Positions 24,590-36,092 of a DNA stretch of 64,000 nucleotides are shown in pieces. Under the pieces are notes generated by a model. It saw only the letters and a program-made list of their open reading frames with translations. It made no database searches and had not been told where the DNA came from. The DNA is from Pardosa pseudoannulata. Its lineage: Eukaryota > Arthropoda > Arachnida > Araneae > Lycosidae. The stretch covers positions 46,873,904 through 46,937,903 of the forward strand of contig CM063502.1 of NCBI GenBank assembly GCA_032207245.1, read 5' to 3'. How positions within the stretch are numbered: position 1 is the first letter of the stretch; every line of letters begins with the position of its first letter. The translations under genes and the position numbers were made by a program.

Positions 24590-24850
24590 CTATCGATGTA
24601 ATAATATACGGTGGTAAGAATGCTTTTTAAACACTTGAAACAATGCTTTTAGAGTCCACACTTAGAAAGAATTTTTTTTATTTGCAGAAAAAAATTTTGA
24701 ATTGGTACTTTCACTTATATCGATGTATCCATATGCAGTAGTAACAATGATATTTAAAACTATTGAATGTTTAGAGTTTATTCTTAAAATATGTATTATT
24801 TGAAGATAATAATTTTGAATTGTTTCTTTTTTTATTCACTTCCTGGTACG
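24590..24850 (+). repeat. Two-unit tandem duplication, ~126-bp period
   Basis: 'tatcgatgtaataatatacg' at 24592 and 'tatcgatgtatccatatgc' at 24718 start diverged units. Both contain 'aaac....ttgaa', 'agagt' and 'tttgaattg'. A fainter third unit may lie upstream around 24400. Confidence 0.6.
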
Positions 24851-25110
24851 GGTTACGGAAGTATTTTAATAGCAAAATATTTCTCTGTAAAATAATGTAT
24901 CTTCATAAAAAAATGTGAATAAAGAAAATGAACACTTCTAGTCGTCTCTAAATGGCAGCACCTAAGTTCTATTTAGATAACACCATTAGTATGAGAAACG
25001 AAGCTAAATTTTATTCTTTGAGGGATTCAGTAAATAATAATTCTGATGACGCATCATAGAGTCAAAATTAAAAAAACGTGCGTAATTTAACAGGCGTACA
25101 ATAAAACCAT

Positions 25111-25955
25111 GAGGTATCCACATTAGATTTTATTTTATTTTATTTATTTATTTATTTATTTATTTTTATTTATTACAATTTCTATACAATCTGGGTGACT
25201 CTGTTGCCACCCAGATTGTTTATAACCAGATACAGGAATTGTTTGTTTCGACGCTTGAACTCGATCCCTCAAGACTTGGATATGTTTGTGCTGTCCTCTT
25301 TTAGGGGGAAGTGTTGGACTGCCTATATGAGTTCTCCTAATACAGGGATGGGTAAAATGCAGCTCACTTAGAGATCCACATTAGATTGTATTTATTTTAA
25401 CATTCTCTGTTGCCACCCAGATTGTAGAGGAATTGTTTGTTTCCACTCTTGAACTCGATCCCTCACGACTTGGATATGTTTGTGCTGTCCTCTTTTAGGG
25501 GGAAGTGTTGGACTGCCTATATGAATGCACCTAATACAGGGATGGGTAAAATGCAGCTCACTTAGAGATCCACATTAGATTGTATTTATTTTAACATTCT
25601 CTGTTGCCACCCAGATTGTAGAGGAATTGTTTGTTTCCACTCTTGAACTCGATCCCTCACGACTTGGATATATTTGTGCTGTCCTCTTTTAGGGGGAAGT
25701 GTTGGACTGCCTATATGAATGCACCTAATACAGGGATGGGTAAAATGCAGCTCACTTAGAGATCCACATTAGTTTGTATTTATTTTACTCTTCTCTGTTG
25801 CCACCCAGATTGTATGGGAATTGCTTGTTTCGACGCTTGAAATCGATCCCTCAAGACTTGGATATATTTGTGCTGTCACTTTTTAGGGGAAAGTGTTGGA
25901 CTGCCTGCATGCATTCCCCTAATATAGGGATAGGTAAATTGCAGCTCACTTAGAG
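25111..25955 (+). repeat. Tandem array, 194-bp unit, built on a hAT end
   Basis: Units start at the 'atccacattagat' motif at about 25111, 25373, 25567, 25761 and end at 25955. The last three intervals are exactly 194 bp; the first is longer because of an (ATTT)n expansion. Each unit contains 'ttgccacccagattgt', 'gaactcgatccctca', 'gggggaagtgttggactgcc' and finally TAATACAGGGATGGGTAAAA followed by TGCAGCTC. That last part is the terminal inverted repeat of the adjacent hAT element plus its target site. Unit 1 also contains a perfect 12-bp hairpin (ACAATCTGGGTG / CACCCAGATTGT). Confidence 0.9.
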
Positions 25956-26740
25956 GTTCTATCCAGCCCATCCCAGACTTAAAAAATTTAAGAAATGTCA
26001 GTGTTTAGGATAAAGGTGATTTAAGATTATTCAATTTTTACGTTTGCACAAAATTTCCTTTGAAATGAAAATATTTTATTTATTTATTTAGTTTTGAATA
26101 TGCAAAATATAATTCTTATAATTTTTATTAAAAATAGTTTAAAACTTTTTGTGTATACAAAAAAGGGACCACTCTTTATTAAGTATACATAAATTTATTA
26201 AAACTCAAAAACTAAACTCTTCAACGCTACAACCCAACTTGGGGGCTAGCCTTACGGTGTCAATCCCCATTTTCGAGAACAAGGGTCCTGGGTACGAAAC
26301 GTATATCACGGTTAGGTGGTCAACGTTACGAGGAACCCCCAGTCTTTAGTTCCTAAGCATGCTTGGTTCTCAGTTTGTCTACCCAATAAGTTTTTTAAAG
26401 CATATTTATTTTCTTATATTTAAATTAAAATAAAGAAACAACATTTTGAATGAATTTGAATTGAATTCTTACGATTTTATATTAAGTACAAAAGAGGCAC
26501 TCATACCATTCACTTCATATAATATTAATTTGTTCAGGATTAAGCGGAATGTAGGAACGAACTGTTCAATTAAAAGATGAACGAATTTTTAGAAATAAAG
26601 TCTCAACTTCATAATTCCCATTGGTACAAGAATTTTATGCTATTTCATTTAGTCTTGAGTTTTATAATAAATAATTTTTGTCTGTTAAAAATTTTATTTT
26701 TTCTTTATCTGGTGCTCTTTAAAAAAGTTTGCTAATCCTG
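25925..26740. mobile_element. hAT-type transposon, non-autonomous
   Basis: The left end TAGGGATAGGTAAATTGCAG (CAGGGATGGGTAAAATGCAG in the neighbouring array units) pairs with the reverse-complemented right end CAGGATTAGCAAACTTTTTT. hAT ends characteristically read CAGGG-T-GGCAAA. The flanks CCCTAATA (25917-25924) and CTCTAATA (26741-26748) are an 8-bp target duplication with one mismatch, the length typical of hAT. No transposase reading frame is recognisable in the 816 bp. Confidence 0.75.
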
Positions 26741-27385
26741 CTCTAATAAAATGTGAAACACATACGTGGTATTGAATGCGTAAATGGGGAAAATACATGC
26801 GTTTCTCTTGTTAGAAAAAAGTAATAATAATAATAAATTAATATTATAATAACATACTTGTTGGTAATGTCATACTATCAATATTATTTAGTTTTCATTG
26901 AATCTTGAAACGAGTTAAAGGCGCATAAAATTTCACTGATGTTGTAAGAGGTTTATATTGAATTTATATTGATTTCCTATTGAACTGTACATGAGTAGTC
27001 AAGTTCGTCCACTCTCGACAATTATTTTCATTGTAGAGGAACTATTTTGGAATACCATGTACCGAAAGTAAGCTCAGAAATTTACTTCTCTTCAAATGAT
27101 GACTAAATAAGATAAGACTTTTTTAAGCTACTTTGATTTAATGTGTTACCAACAAAAATATAAAATCATAGAAATCCCTTTAAAATGTGATGATATGAAC
27201 TTTAATTTCTTAATGACTGAGCACTCGATAAGAGAATTACACAAAAGGTGAAGTAATTATTCAAGAAAGTGAATGTAATCTGTTTAGAAAGAGATAACAA
27301 AATATATTTAAATGAGTTGGAAATTTACATAGATGTTCACTGATTATTTGAGAGCTTTCTCTTCCAATCGTATCTGACTTGTAAA

Positions 27386-27419
27386 AATGGTAATTATTAG
27401 TTAGCTAATAATTACCATT
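27386..27419. repeat. Perfect hairpin, 15-bp arms, 4-nt loop
   Basis: AATGGTAATTATTAG, loop TTAG, CTAATAATTACCATT. It has the same geometry as the hairpin at 2067-2100 but an unrelated sequence. Confidence 0.85.
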
Positions 27420-27774
27420 ACGTGAGAAACGAAGATGCTCTTCTAATCAAAGTTAGGTCTTTTAAGCAGGAGTGAATCTCTTCAGTGCCGTGTAAATGGT
27501 TTATATATGCTCTATAAATAACTTTTGGAACAGAAATGAAAGAAAAATATTATTATAAATAATTGAGTCTCGAAACTCCTAAAGTAGTGTAGAAAAAGAC
27601 TGAATTTAATTAACAAATTGTTCAGTATGATTAAAAATTGTATAAAAAATATGAAAAAGTCAAAATTTTTTTCTGGCATCTTTGAGAAAAAAATTAATTA
27701 CCGTGAGAAAAAAAATTGAATTTTTTTCCTTTTCTGTTATTTAATTTTCTGAATATGTATAGACCCAAATGAAT

Positions 27775-27776
<2 letters not shown>

Positions 27777-27812
<36 letters not shown>
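27777..27812. repeat. Short (CA)n(TA)n
   Basis: Compound dinucleotide repeat of about 36 bp. Confidence 0.9.
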
Positions 27813-28973
27813 GTATTATTATGTATTTTTATCTTTAACCTTTTTAGATATCATTTTTCCCATTCGTCATGTTCCATAGAAATGAATCATATTTTATGGG
27901 TTCCGTGGTTTGTGTTTGAGCTATCAAATTGATGAGATTCTCCTTAAGCTATGAGCAGTTAAAATGATTGCTATGCGGCTAGAAGTAAAAAAAATCTTCG
28001 GATAATAATTCAAACATTATTACTCTTATATTCTTGTTTCATTGCTGGTTGTATATTTATTAGCACATGAAGGTCTGAGCAAAGTACATAAAATAGTATT
28101 TGATAGAGCTTTCTTCCTTGTTAAATAGTGTTTTTCACAAAATTCTTAAGAATATTAACAAAACATTAAATCTGGGCAGCATTTAGTTTTTCTGTGTTGT
28201 GAGAAGGATATTTAAAAAAGGAAATGCATCTTATTTCCGAAGCATATTTTGTATATAAAGATCAGAAGGTAAGGTCATACTATAATAGAAAATAATGGAG
28301 AATGGAAAGAAATTACTAAGTAAATTTTCAGTTTCTTTGTTTCCATCACAGTAATCCTTCTTTATTCTCTTATTTCATTAATGTTTAATGAGTATAATTC
28401 TGATATCCCGGGAAGGGTTCTTTTTTGGAATATAAGTATTCAACTTATATTCTTTTATTTTCTCATTGTTCTGCAGTCACATTTACTCCTTCTTAGATGT
28501 AATCTTTGTATCAAAGCTTTTGACATGAATGTACATATACTAGCTTTTCAAAATCAGCTTTCAACTGTAAGTCCTTGTCTAGTTAACATTGTATGATGAC
28601 CCAGTCGCTTTCAGTCAATCACAATAATGAAGCAATCATTCTGAATTTCCGTATAAATTTATCCATTGACATTTCGCTGCAAATTTTTCCACGCACAATG
28701 TATTAAAAAATTATAAACTACTCAAAATTTCGACATTTTTGCAACGAATAAATAAATTATACAAATTTAAACAAATATACTTGAAAATAGACAGTTTTTC
28801 AGAGTTGTTTCATCTAAGAAAAGAGAAATAGGTCGAATACTTTTTCGAGCTTAATAATTTTGCATAATCATGGTATTACATATATATACAGCGGGCTCCG
28901 CTTAATGTGATCAGTTTGGGACAACGTGATTTTGATAATAATAACCGATTGATAACAATAAATTAGAAAAAAT

Positions 28974-29323
28974 ACAAAATTAGATAAATTTACCCTTTAA
29001 TTCACACTACATTTCTAAATAAAATTAAAAAACTCATAATTATGTGTGTATATTATCCTTTAAGACATAAGAATTGTTTACATAATAAAAATTATTGATC
29101 AATTGTTGATTGTCTACAATTCTTACGATACACGATACGACAATACGACGATACGACAATAAACGATATACAAAATTAGATAAATTTACCCTTTAATTCA
29201 CACTACATTTCTAAATAAAATGAAAAAACTCACTTATAATTATGTGTGTATATTATCCTTTAAGACATAAGAATTGTTTACATAATAAAAATTATTGATC
29301 AATTGTTGATTGTCTACAATTCT
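28974..29323 (+). repeat. Direct repeat within the Tigger-like element, ~195-bp period
   Basis: 'aaaattagataaatttaccc' through 'ttgattgtctacaattctt' occurs at about 28977-29124 and again at about 29172-29323, nearly identical. The copies are separated by a short simple-sequence run (TACGACAATACGACG type). This is a recent local duplication. Confidence 0.9.
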
Positions 29324-29370
29324 TTCTAAGAAGCTCATTGATAAATCGTTCGTAATCATGTTTTTTAAAA

Positions 29371-29601
29371 TCAAAGGATCGGTGTTGTACTCCACGTTTC
29401 AACACTTTCAATGCAATTCAGAAGCTGAGAAATGTTTAACTGCGCTGCAGCATTTCGCTGACTCATATTTGGTAACCTGTCATAACGATTTAAAATTTCG
29501 ATATTTAGTTTTAATGTTAAATCATTTTGCTTTCTGGCTTCCATATCAACAAACTGCATGTAATGAAATGTGAGAGAGCAAGGCATAAAATGTGAATACA
29601 C
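29371..29601 (-). pseudogene. Tigger transposase N-terminal HTH fragment
   Basis: The 76-codon frame contains DLTLKLNIEILNRYDRLPNM followed by SQRNAAAQLNIS. This is the pattern of the CENP-B/Tigger N-terminal helix-turn-helix ('LTLxEKxxIL..YD..P..SQ...A..L.IS'). After ISQ the sequence leaves the family pattern, consistent with a frameshift or the internal deletion. The DDE domain is absent. Its position near the high-coordinate end and its strand fit the element's own 5' end. Confidence 0.75.
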
Positions 29602-30575
29602 ATCTTCTCAGTTCCGAATAGAATTTGTTGCCTTCTGCTTATCTGACAACCATTGACCACCAGCAGGGTGTGCGTATTTCGTGTAATTTCCCACTGCTTT
29701 GTTTTTTTTCTTTTTCCCTAGGTGAATGAGGGAGAATTCTCGGAAATTAAAACAAGATTGAGCGGAAAGAAAAGAATGGATTCCTTCTGAATACATTGTG
29801 AATATTCCTTTGCCAGTTAAAATGAGGTTCGAAAACTGATAACATTAAAGATCACATAAAGCGATAATTTTAACATACAAATGAATAGGGAAAATCGGGA
29901 CCAAGTGATTTCGATAACAATAAGCGATTGATAACATTAACCGCGATCACACTAATCGGAGTTCACTGTATGGACACTTTTGATTTTTGAAGTAATCAAG
30001 CGATTTTCTGTTCATGTTTAGAGTTTAACAGTAATGTAACATATATAGAAAGGTTGATATAATTGAAAATGGGTATACATTAGGAAAGTAATGGGATCTT
30101 TTGGTTTATTAGAAAAATGTCTTGTCGAATTGAATTATTTAAAGCAAAAGTGTAAAAAAATTAGTTCTACAACGAAAAAAAAAATTCGTTTACGAATAGT
30201 GCTCTCCATAGTTCAATAACTTCTATTTATGATGCTTTGAGGTGAAAAATGTGTTATCAAGTGAAAAATGTGGTGCAAACAAGTAAATTTTCCTGCTTTT
30301 TATTTATTTATTTATTATTTTTTTAAGCAGAATTGTGGTTTAAAGTTTTGCGGTTTGTCGATTATAGAACATTAGTATTCCCAGTTTTCTATTCAATTTC
30401 GACCAATAACGCATTGTGTGCGGGTACATTTCGCAGCGGAATTGTACCGGGTTCGGGCGTTTTACGCGTAAATTTAGTTATTCACTTAAATCTCAATAGA
30501 TCGAAAATTATTTAATTTTTTAACCTTTTCGTATTTTATATTGAAATATATAAACAAATATATAAATAGACAAAT

Positions 30576-30576
30576 A

Positions 30577-30655
<79 letters not shown>
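30576..30655. repeat. (TA)n microsatellite within piggyBac-like copy 1
   Basis: About 78 bp of TA. The corresponding place in copy 2 (near 60870-60890) has no expansion. Confidence 0.95.
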
Positions 30656-30658
<3 letters not shown>

Positions 30659-30890
30659 CATTTTTGCAAGAATAAATAAAAAGTTAATTTTAAATCTAAA
30701 TTGACTTTTTTAATCAACCTTCCCGTTCTGTGGTTCCGTATCGACGAATGTAAAAACTAGTTTTTATCTGTCTAAATTTTTCCAGAATCTATGTAGTAGA
30801 TAAGAACATTCGGCTTCGTTTTCCTGTATATACCGTTATTTTTTATCCACAAACAAACCATGTTGCTGCACTAACCCGTACTAGTATGTG

Positions 30891-31061
30891 GTTTTTTAGT
30901 TTGGTTTGGAGTGCTACGGTCTATTTTTTGCAACACGAGGGCTAATGAGACCGGGACCTACAGCTTAATGCCGATTCCGAACGGCTACGAACATCCATGC
31001 CTCAGTGGGATTCGAACCCAGTACCGACGGCCAGCACCCTAACCAATCGGCCATCGTTCGG
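30891..31061 (-). mobile_element. SINE-A, full-length, nested, with 14-bp target duplication
   Basis: On the minus strand the head begins CCGAACGATGGCCGATTGG (A box), then has a B box GGGTTCGAATCCCAC, the standard body and a CCAAACTAAAA tail. The target duplication CGTACTAGTATGTG stands at 30877-30890 and 31062-31075. The uninterrupted target (CACGTACTAGTACGGG) is preserved in the other piggyBac-like copy near 60538-60553. Confidence 0.93.
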
Positions 31062-31139
31062 CGTACTAGTATGTGACCAACGCTCAAGTATCAATCGTCA
31101 GAAAACGTACTAGTACGTGTCCTGCATACAATGTGTTAA

Positions 31140-34112
31140 CATAAGCATTGAATTTCAAACTCTCGGCACAGTTGCATGAAATATTTGCTGAGTTGTCTGT
31201 TGTACAATTTTAAGAGTCGATACGTATGTTGTCTTTGTAAATTCAAAAATATGAGTATTTGCACAGCTTTTATTACCTGACAGCATTTATTTTGCAACCT
31301 GATCCATTTTGCATCCCGCAATATTGATTTTTCTACAAATTATTGTAAATACCAGTTTTAGAACTTCTATGAATATTATTTATAGGACTTTTCTTTCCCG
31401 TTGTTGAGCCAAATTATTTGTTTTTCTACTTCAGACTATTCACTTCGACAAGATATTTAAGTAACATATCCCCAAAATATCATTAATTTCCTAATGTTAC
31501 CTACTTTTTCTTTTTATTTACCTTTTCATTATGCTAGTTACAGTAAACCCAAAACGTAACACAAAAAAAATTAATACAGTGAATACAGCTGTAACACAGT
31601 GAATTTGGAAAATCGTTAGACACGAAAAATATATTGGATCTAAATCAACTCTGAAAAATTGTTTTATTTCACACATGTTTGTTGAAATTTGAATTAATGC
31701 TTTATTTTTTTAAAAAGTGTTGAAATTTTGTTAGGGCTAGTACTAGTTTGGGGTGTACCAAAATTGATTTATATTTGTAAAGAGACAAAACTAGATTAAA
31801 ACCAAAAGAAAAAAAAATCTCTCATTTGCTTTTGTATACTCATGCATAAAATACTTTTTTTTTGTATCCTAACCTTTTAAAAGAAAAAGAAAGAATTTTA
31901 GATAGTTTTCAATAACGTATATATGCTTTTTATGTTTATATTGAATATTTATGCTTTCTAAATTTAAAATGCAGTTGGAGTTTACTATTTGTACTTATTT
32001 AATTCCTAGTGTAAATATTTTCACACTTAAAAACATTCTGGTTGTAAAATATTACCATTTAACATGGAAAAAAAGGACTCAAACGTTAATAATAATAAAC
32101 GGCCAAATGTCTTGTACAGTTAATCCAGTGCAAACTGAAAAACAGCTTTTCCAGATTACCTGTTCAAGCTTAACAGGATTTAAAAGTCTTTTTTTTTGTT
32201 ATTTTTTTGTGTTTCATTTCACATTATTTAACAGCACACACAAAAATTCTTTACATACATTTATTTTACGCTTTTCGTAATTTCATGGTAACAAATTGAG
32301 CCCACTTTAGTTTTACTTCTTATTGATGATAATTTGCAACAGGGGATTGTTTTAGAATATATGCCTAACGCAAATTAAACGTTTAAATTTTAATGGAATT
32401 TAGCTATCTGTGAATAATTGGGAAAACTGGGACTAAATGAACTATTCAGGCTATCAAATGAAGGAAAGAAGCCTTTTATTAATATATAATTTTAGTTTTG
32501 TATGTGGAAAAAATATGCATTGAAACTACTTTATTATAATGCATCATTTACAATGCAAGTATATTATAACTCAGATATCAAGAAAATTTTATTATATTTT
32601 TACTTAGTTAAAAAACTTTTAAGCTGCTCTTTTCGTTAAAGTCAAATTTTCTATTTGCTTTCATAAAATAAGGTTAGCGAAAAGACAAGATCGTATTAAC
32701 ATAAAGTATTATTAAAGGGATATAACTTAAAATTTTTCATTATCATAGACTATTATTGATTTTATATAAAATAAATCATTCTACTCTGTTTAGAATAAAA
32801 ATTTTTCTTGATCATTAACAAGAATCTAATTTTATAAAAAATTATTAAGTTTTAATATATGAAGAAATATATAAAAAACACAAAATATATCTAATTGAAA
32901 AATATAGAAATTCATTTACCCGCAAAAGAAATATTAAATATGCAATTTTGAAATCAATTCCTTATATCAAACACCAGATAATTGTCTTCTTTATTCTTTA
33001 AACCTCAGTTATATTGATGTGAGTTGTATATTTTATTTTACAGCATAATCAAAGGCTAATGTTTAAAAATATTAAATTTCTTAACAGTTTAATTTTTCTT
33101 CATTCTAAACTGTCATATATCTTTAAATTTTAGGCTTGCAGAGTTAAACAGATATATTACTTCAGTTTTTTATACAAATATTTGTTTTTATAATATTTGT
33201 TCTTCAAAAGTTACTTTGCAGCTAGGTGAATTTCATTTATTTCATTTGGTGTATATTTTTTATACTTTTTAAAAAAATACTACTTAAAATAACAAAACTA
33301 AATAATTTTTTTAAAGTTCAATTGTTATTAAAAAAATATTCATTCTGAAAGGAGAAAAACGTTTTGATTTATAATGAATTAAAAAGGCCTGTTATGAAGA
33401 CGATTTTCGGTCAATACTTGATTAAAAAGAAAAACAAAAAATGGTTACAGTACAGTTTTAGTACAAAATATCTTTATGAGTAACTACAGGGAAGCATGAA
33501 AAATAAACTAATTTGTAAAGAAAGGTATAAAATACTTGAATAAAATAATTCTTATGAAATATTCTTGAGTTTAAATCATCGAGTTATGCGAAAATAAAAT
33601 TTTATTTCACATATGCATTAAAGATTTAATATTTACTGTGTAGTTCTAATTCTAAATTATCTCGAAAATATTTCCCTTTGAATGATCGTGAAGGGAAATC
33701 TTATTTGTCTCCAATCCTTGAAAATGATGTTTTTAAATTATAAGTAGCACATTTTTGCATGATTTCTTATATAAATCTTATATAAATGAATAAGTGTTCT
33801 AATGTAAGTGTAACTAAAAATTAAAAATACAAAATTTCTTATAAATTTTTATATTTTCCATGATGAAAAAATAATTAAAAATTTTTTTAAATGCATTTGT
33901 TATAAAGAAATGAAATTTTATTAATACATGTATAGAAATTCTCAAGGTAGATTAAAGTGTGACACAAACTTTAAAAACATTAAATGAACAGATCATTAAA
34001 TATATTCTAAAAATTTCAAAAGTACAAAGATTTATACAAATGTCTACATCTAATTTTGAGGATATAGTTAAAACTATTTGCTCTTAATATTTTTTTAATG
34101 TATTAGTTAATG
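31140..34112. other. AT-rich DNA without recognisable genes
   Basis: Very A/T-rich and mostly unique. The frames at about 31136-31321 and 31951-32280 have no recognisable motif and no splice context. Confidence 0.5.
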
Positions 34113-34139
34113 TATTAGGTCTACTGGAAAATACTATGT

Positions 34140-35420
34140 GTTTCGGAAGCGACAAAATACAATACATTTTTCACAACTTTAATAATAATATGCATTGCAC
34201 AATATAATTATCACAGTTTCTTATGACCGCTTCTAGCATAATGGTAATATATAAATACAATGAATAAAAAAGTCTTGATCTTAGAGGCGAAGAGCTCTAG
34301 TAATGCTTGACTAATATCTGATTGAATTTGGAAATTTTTTCACTGTATAAAATTTTGCAAGGATAAAACAAGATAATTGGAAGATACTAGGTCTAAGGAG
34401 TATGGTGGATGCAGCGGAATTTCCCAACTTGGCTCTGCTAATTTTTGACGTCACCAAAGCAGAATGGGGTTTGACATTATCAAGATGCAGTATAATTTGT
34501 TATATTGAACACCTTCACCCTCTTATCTTTGATTTATTTAAATCATTCATTTACTGAAAGTAAATCTCCTAAATGAGCTTTTTGTTATATTTCAGAAGTT
34601 CATAATACCTCGTAGCAAGGACCTCACACCATACACACACCATTCTTTTATTCAGGATACAGAATAATTTAGGGGGAAAGTTTTTACCATTTCTCATTTC
34701 AAGATGGGGGTAATTTTCAGGACGATGACAAATTCGGAGACTTCAAAACGTTAATGAGATCTAAATATGAATCTCGGAAAGGCTGAAATATGATCGATAC
34801 CCTGAAGTGGAGGCTCATCACTTTGCATTTATAAAAGACATCAAGAGAAACGCGGAGATTTACCATGATAGAAATCACAGAAAAAATAACCATATCTGGT
34901 TTCTGATTATATTTATATAAAGAGATGAGAAAACGTTTTTAATAAAGTATGATAAGGTTTATAAGTGGAGAGACAGTTGTCAGGTATCAACGTATGCTCT
35001 TTTCTTTACGATGTTTTAGTGAGTAATCTACTTTTTATTACCAGTTATTTTCCGGTTCAAGGAGAGTTCGTTTTTGTACCGAACAAACTGTGAAGTAAAT
35101 TTGAAGAATTGGTGGTGCAAGTTTTTCTCACTTAATTCATGAGGCATCTATTAAATTCATTGATTCATCTTAGTGTCCGATTATGATCCGAAATGGTTTG
35201 TCGAGCTGAGTGGGTACGCATCTCTGATGTTATCAAAACAAATTCCTGCTTTATCATGGCCTCTACAATATTATCATCGAATAAAGATGGCCTTTCAGGT
35301 TGCGGTCTACAACCATAGATATGTTCGAAATCCCCTGCTTCAAACTTTTCTAACTATTTTCTACAAGTTCAAATCAAAACTACCTATTCACAAATAACTT
35401 TCATTGAATTTCACCACGCT
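34140..35420 (-). pseudogene. mariner transposase, broken
   Basis: From high to low coordinates the minus strand shows FEAGDFEHIYGCRPQPERPS and then LFDDNIVEAMIKQ (about 35355-35250, the N-terminal HTH and 'GRP' linker of mariner). It continues with MVCVWCEVLATRYYELLKYN (about 34640, the β-strand region 'W...G..YYELL') and LHLDNVKPHSALVTSKI (about 34495-34450, the catalytic D in 'HDNARPH.A'). Frameshifts, stops and an insertion separate the blocks. Mariner transposases are normally ~345 residues with a D,D34D triad; only the DN(V)KPH aspartate is readable here. It is inactive. Confidence 0.8.
34790..35000 (+). repeat. Insertion in mariner, SINE-C-like end
   Basis: The segment interrupts the mariner reading blocks. 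Its end, 'ggagagacagttgtcaggta' then 'tcaacgta', resembles the 3' end of the SINE-C copies ('gagacggacagttgcgagat' near 62957). The rest is not recognisable. Confidence 0.4.
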
Positions 35421-36092
35421 TCGCTGTCATTTCTCCCTTGTTATAATTTTTACAAAATATAATGTCGTAAATTAAATTACTCGGTAGTCATGTTTACACG
35501 ATCCCGTTTTAGTCATAATTGCATGAGAATTTTTATTTCAGTTAAGCAAGAGGTGTGTATAAATGTAATGATAAAGAGATACAGTTTATATGTCTCAGAT
35601 GAACAGCTTCATGTGCACTGCCACTTTATAAACATTGCCTAACTGAACTTTCCGGTAGATCTGATATTACGTCACAGAATTTATTTTTTACAAGAATAGA
35701 ATTTCTCTGAAATATATTTAACAGAGAAAGCCCTTCGAAGTTATTGTTAACATATCTACACAGTGACAACACATTTCTTGTCACTTTTGTTTATGTTTTT
35801 ATTTAAATAAAGTTCATATCAAATTAAACCAGGAGGGAGAACGCTTTCTCTCTGCGAAAATGGAAATATTTTGCATTTGGTTATCTTTGTTTAAATCTAT
35901 ATCAATATTTACTAATAGTATTTGTTTACCACGCGTATGCGCAAAAACCAGATTGGTTTAGAAACTATTTATTGTAAAGTTAAGCACTAAAAATATCATT
36001 AAATATAGATTTATTTACACGATTATATTGACTCAAGGAATGGCGGCAACAGACAAAAATTGAAGTAGGTAATATTTTATTTTTCTTATTTA

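Larger units (their letters stand above)
26750..28880. other. Unique AT-rich DNA; small repeats only
   Basis: Contains a perfect hairpin at 27386-27419 and a short (CA)n(TA)n at 27777-27812. No supported exon. Confidence 0.5.
28889..29968 (-). mobile_element. Tigger-like (pogo) transposon, 1,080 bp, internally deleted
   Basis: The left end CAGCGGGCTCCGCTTAATGT and the reverse-complemented right end CAGTGAACTCCGATTAGTGT match at most positions, and both continue GATC. TA flanks both ends (28887-28888 and 29969-29970). Subterminal 'cgattgataacaataa' and 'gcgattgataacatta' also repeat. Inside are a two-unit direct repeat (28974-29323) and the start of a transposase gene on the minus strand. Confidence 0.85.
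30406..31139 (+). mobile_element. piggyBac-like non-autonomous element, copy 1 (with nested SINE and (TA)n)
   Basis: The right end is ACAATGTG|TTAA (31136-31139). The left end is ATAA|CGCATTGTGTGCGGG (30406-30424). The reverse-complemented right end TTAACACATTGTATGCAGG matches it, giving inverted repeats next to a TTAA-type target as in piggyBac. A second copy in opposite orientation lies at 60473-61033. The copies share 'gtacatttcgcagcggaatt', 'gtaaaaactagttttta' and 'acattcggcttcgttttcc'. This copy differs in carrying a SINE-A (30891-31061) and an expanded (TA)n. No coding frame was seen. Confidence 0.75.
34115..35664 (-). mobile_element. mariner element, decayed and interrupted
   Basis: The left end TTAGGTCTACTGGAAAATAC and the reverse-complemented right end TCAGATCTACCGGAAAGTTC are typical mariner ends. 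TA is present at 34113-34114 and 35665-35666. At 1,550 bp the element is ~250 bp longer than a usual mariner, because foreign sequence (about 34790-35000, with a SINE-C-like end) is inserted. Transposase remnants are listed separately. Confidence 0.85.

Noticed and set aside
25111..25955. CRISPR-like array of regularly spaced repeats
   Set aside because: The units are contiguous 194-bp copies without unique spacers, in a eukaryotic context. It is a tandem duplication at a hAT end.
29310..29573. 87-codon + strand frame
   Set aside because: It is the antisense shadow of the Tigger HTH fragment on the minus strand.
35173..35397. 74-codon + strand frame
   Set aside because: It is the antisense shadow of the mariner transposase remnant.
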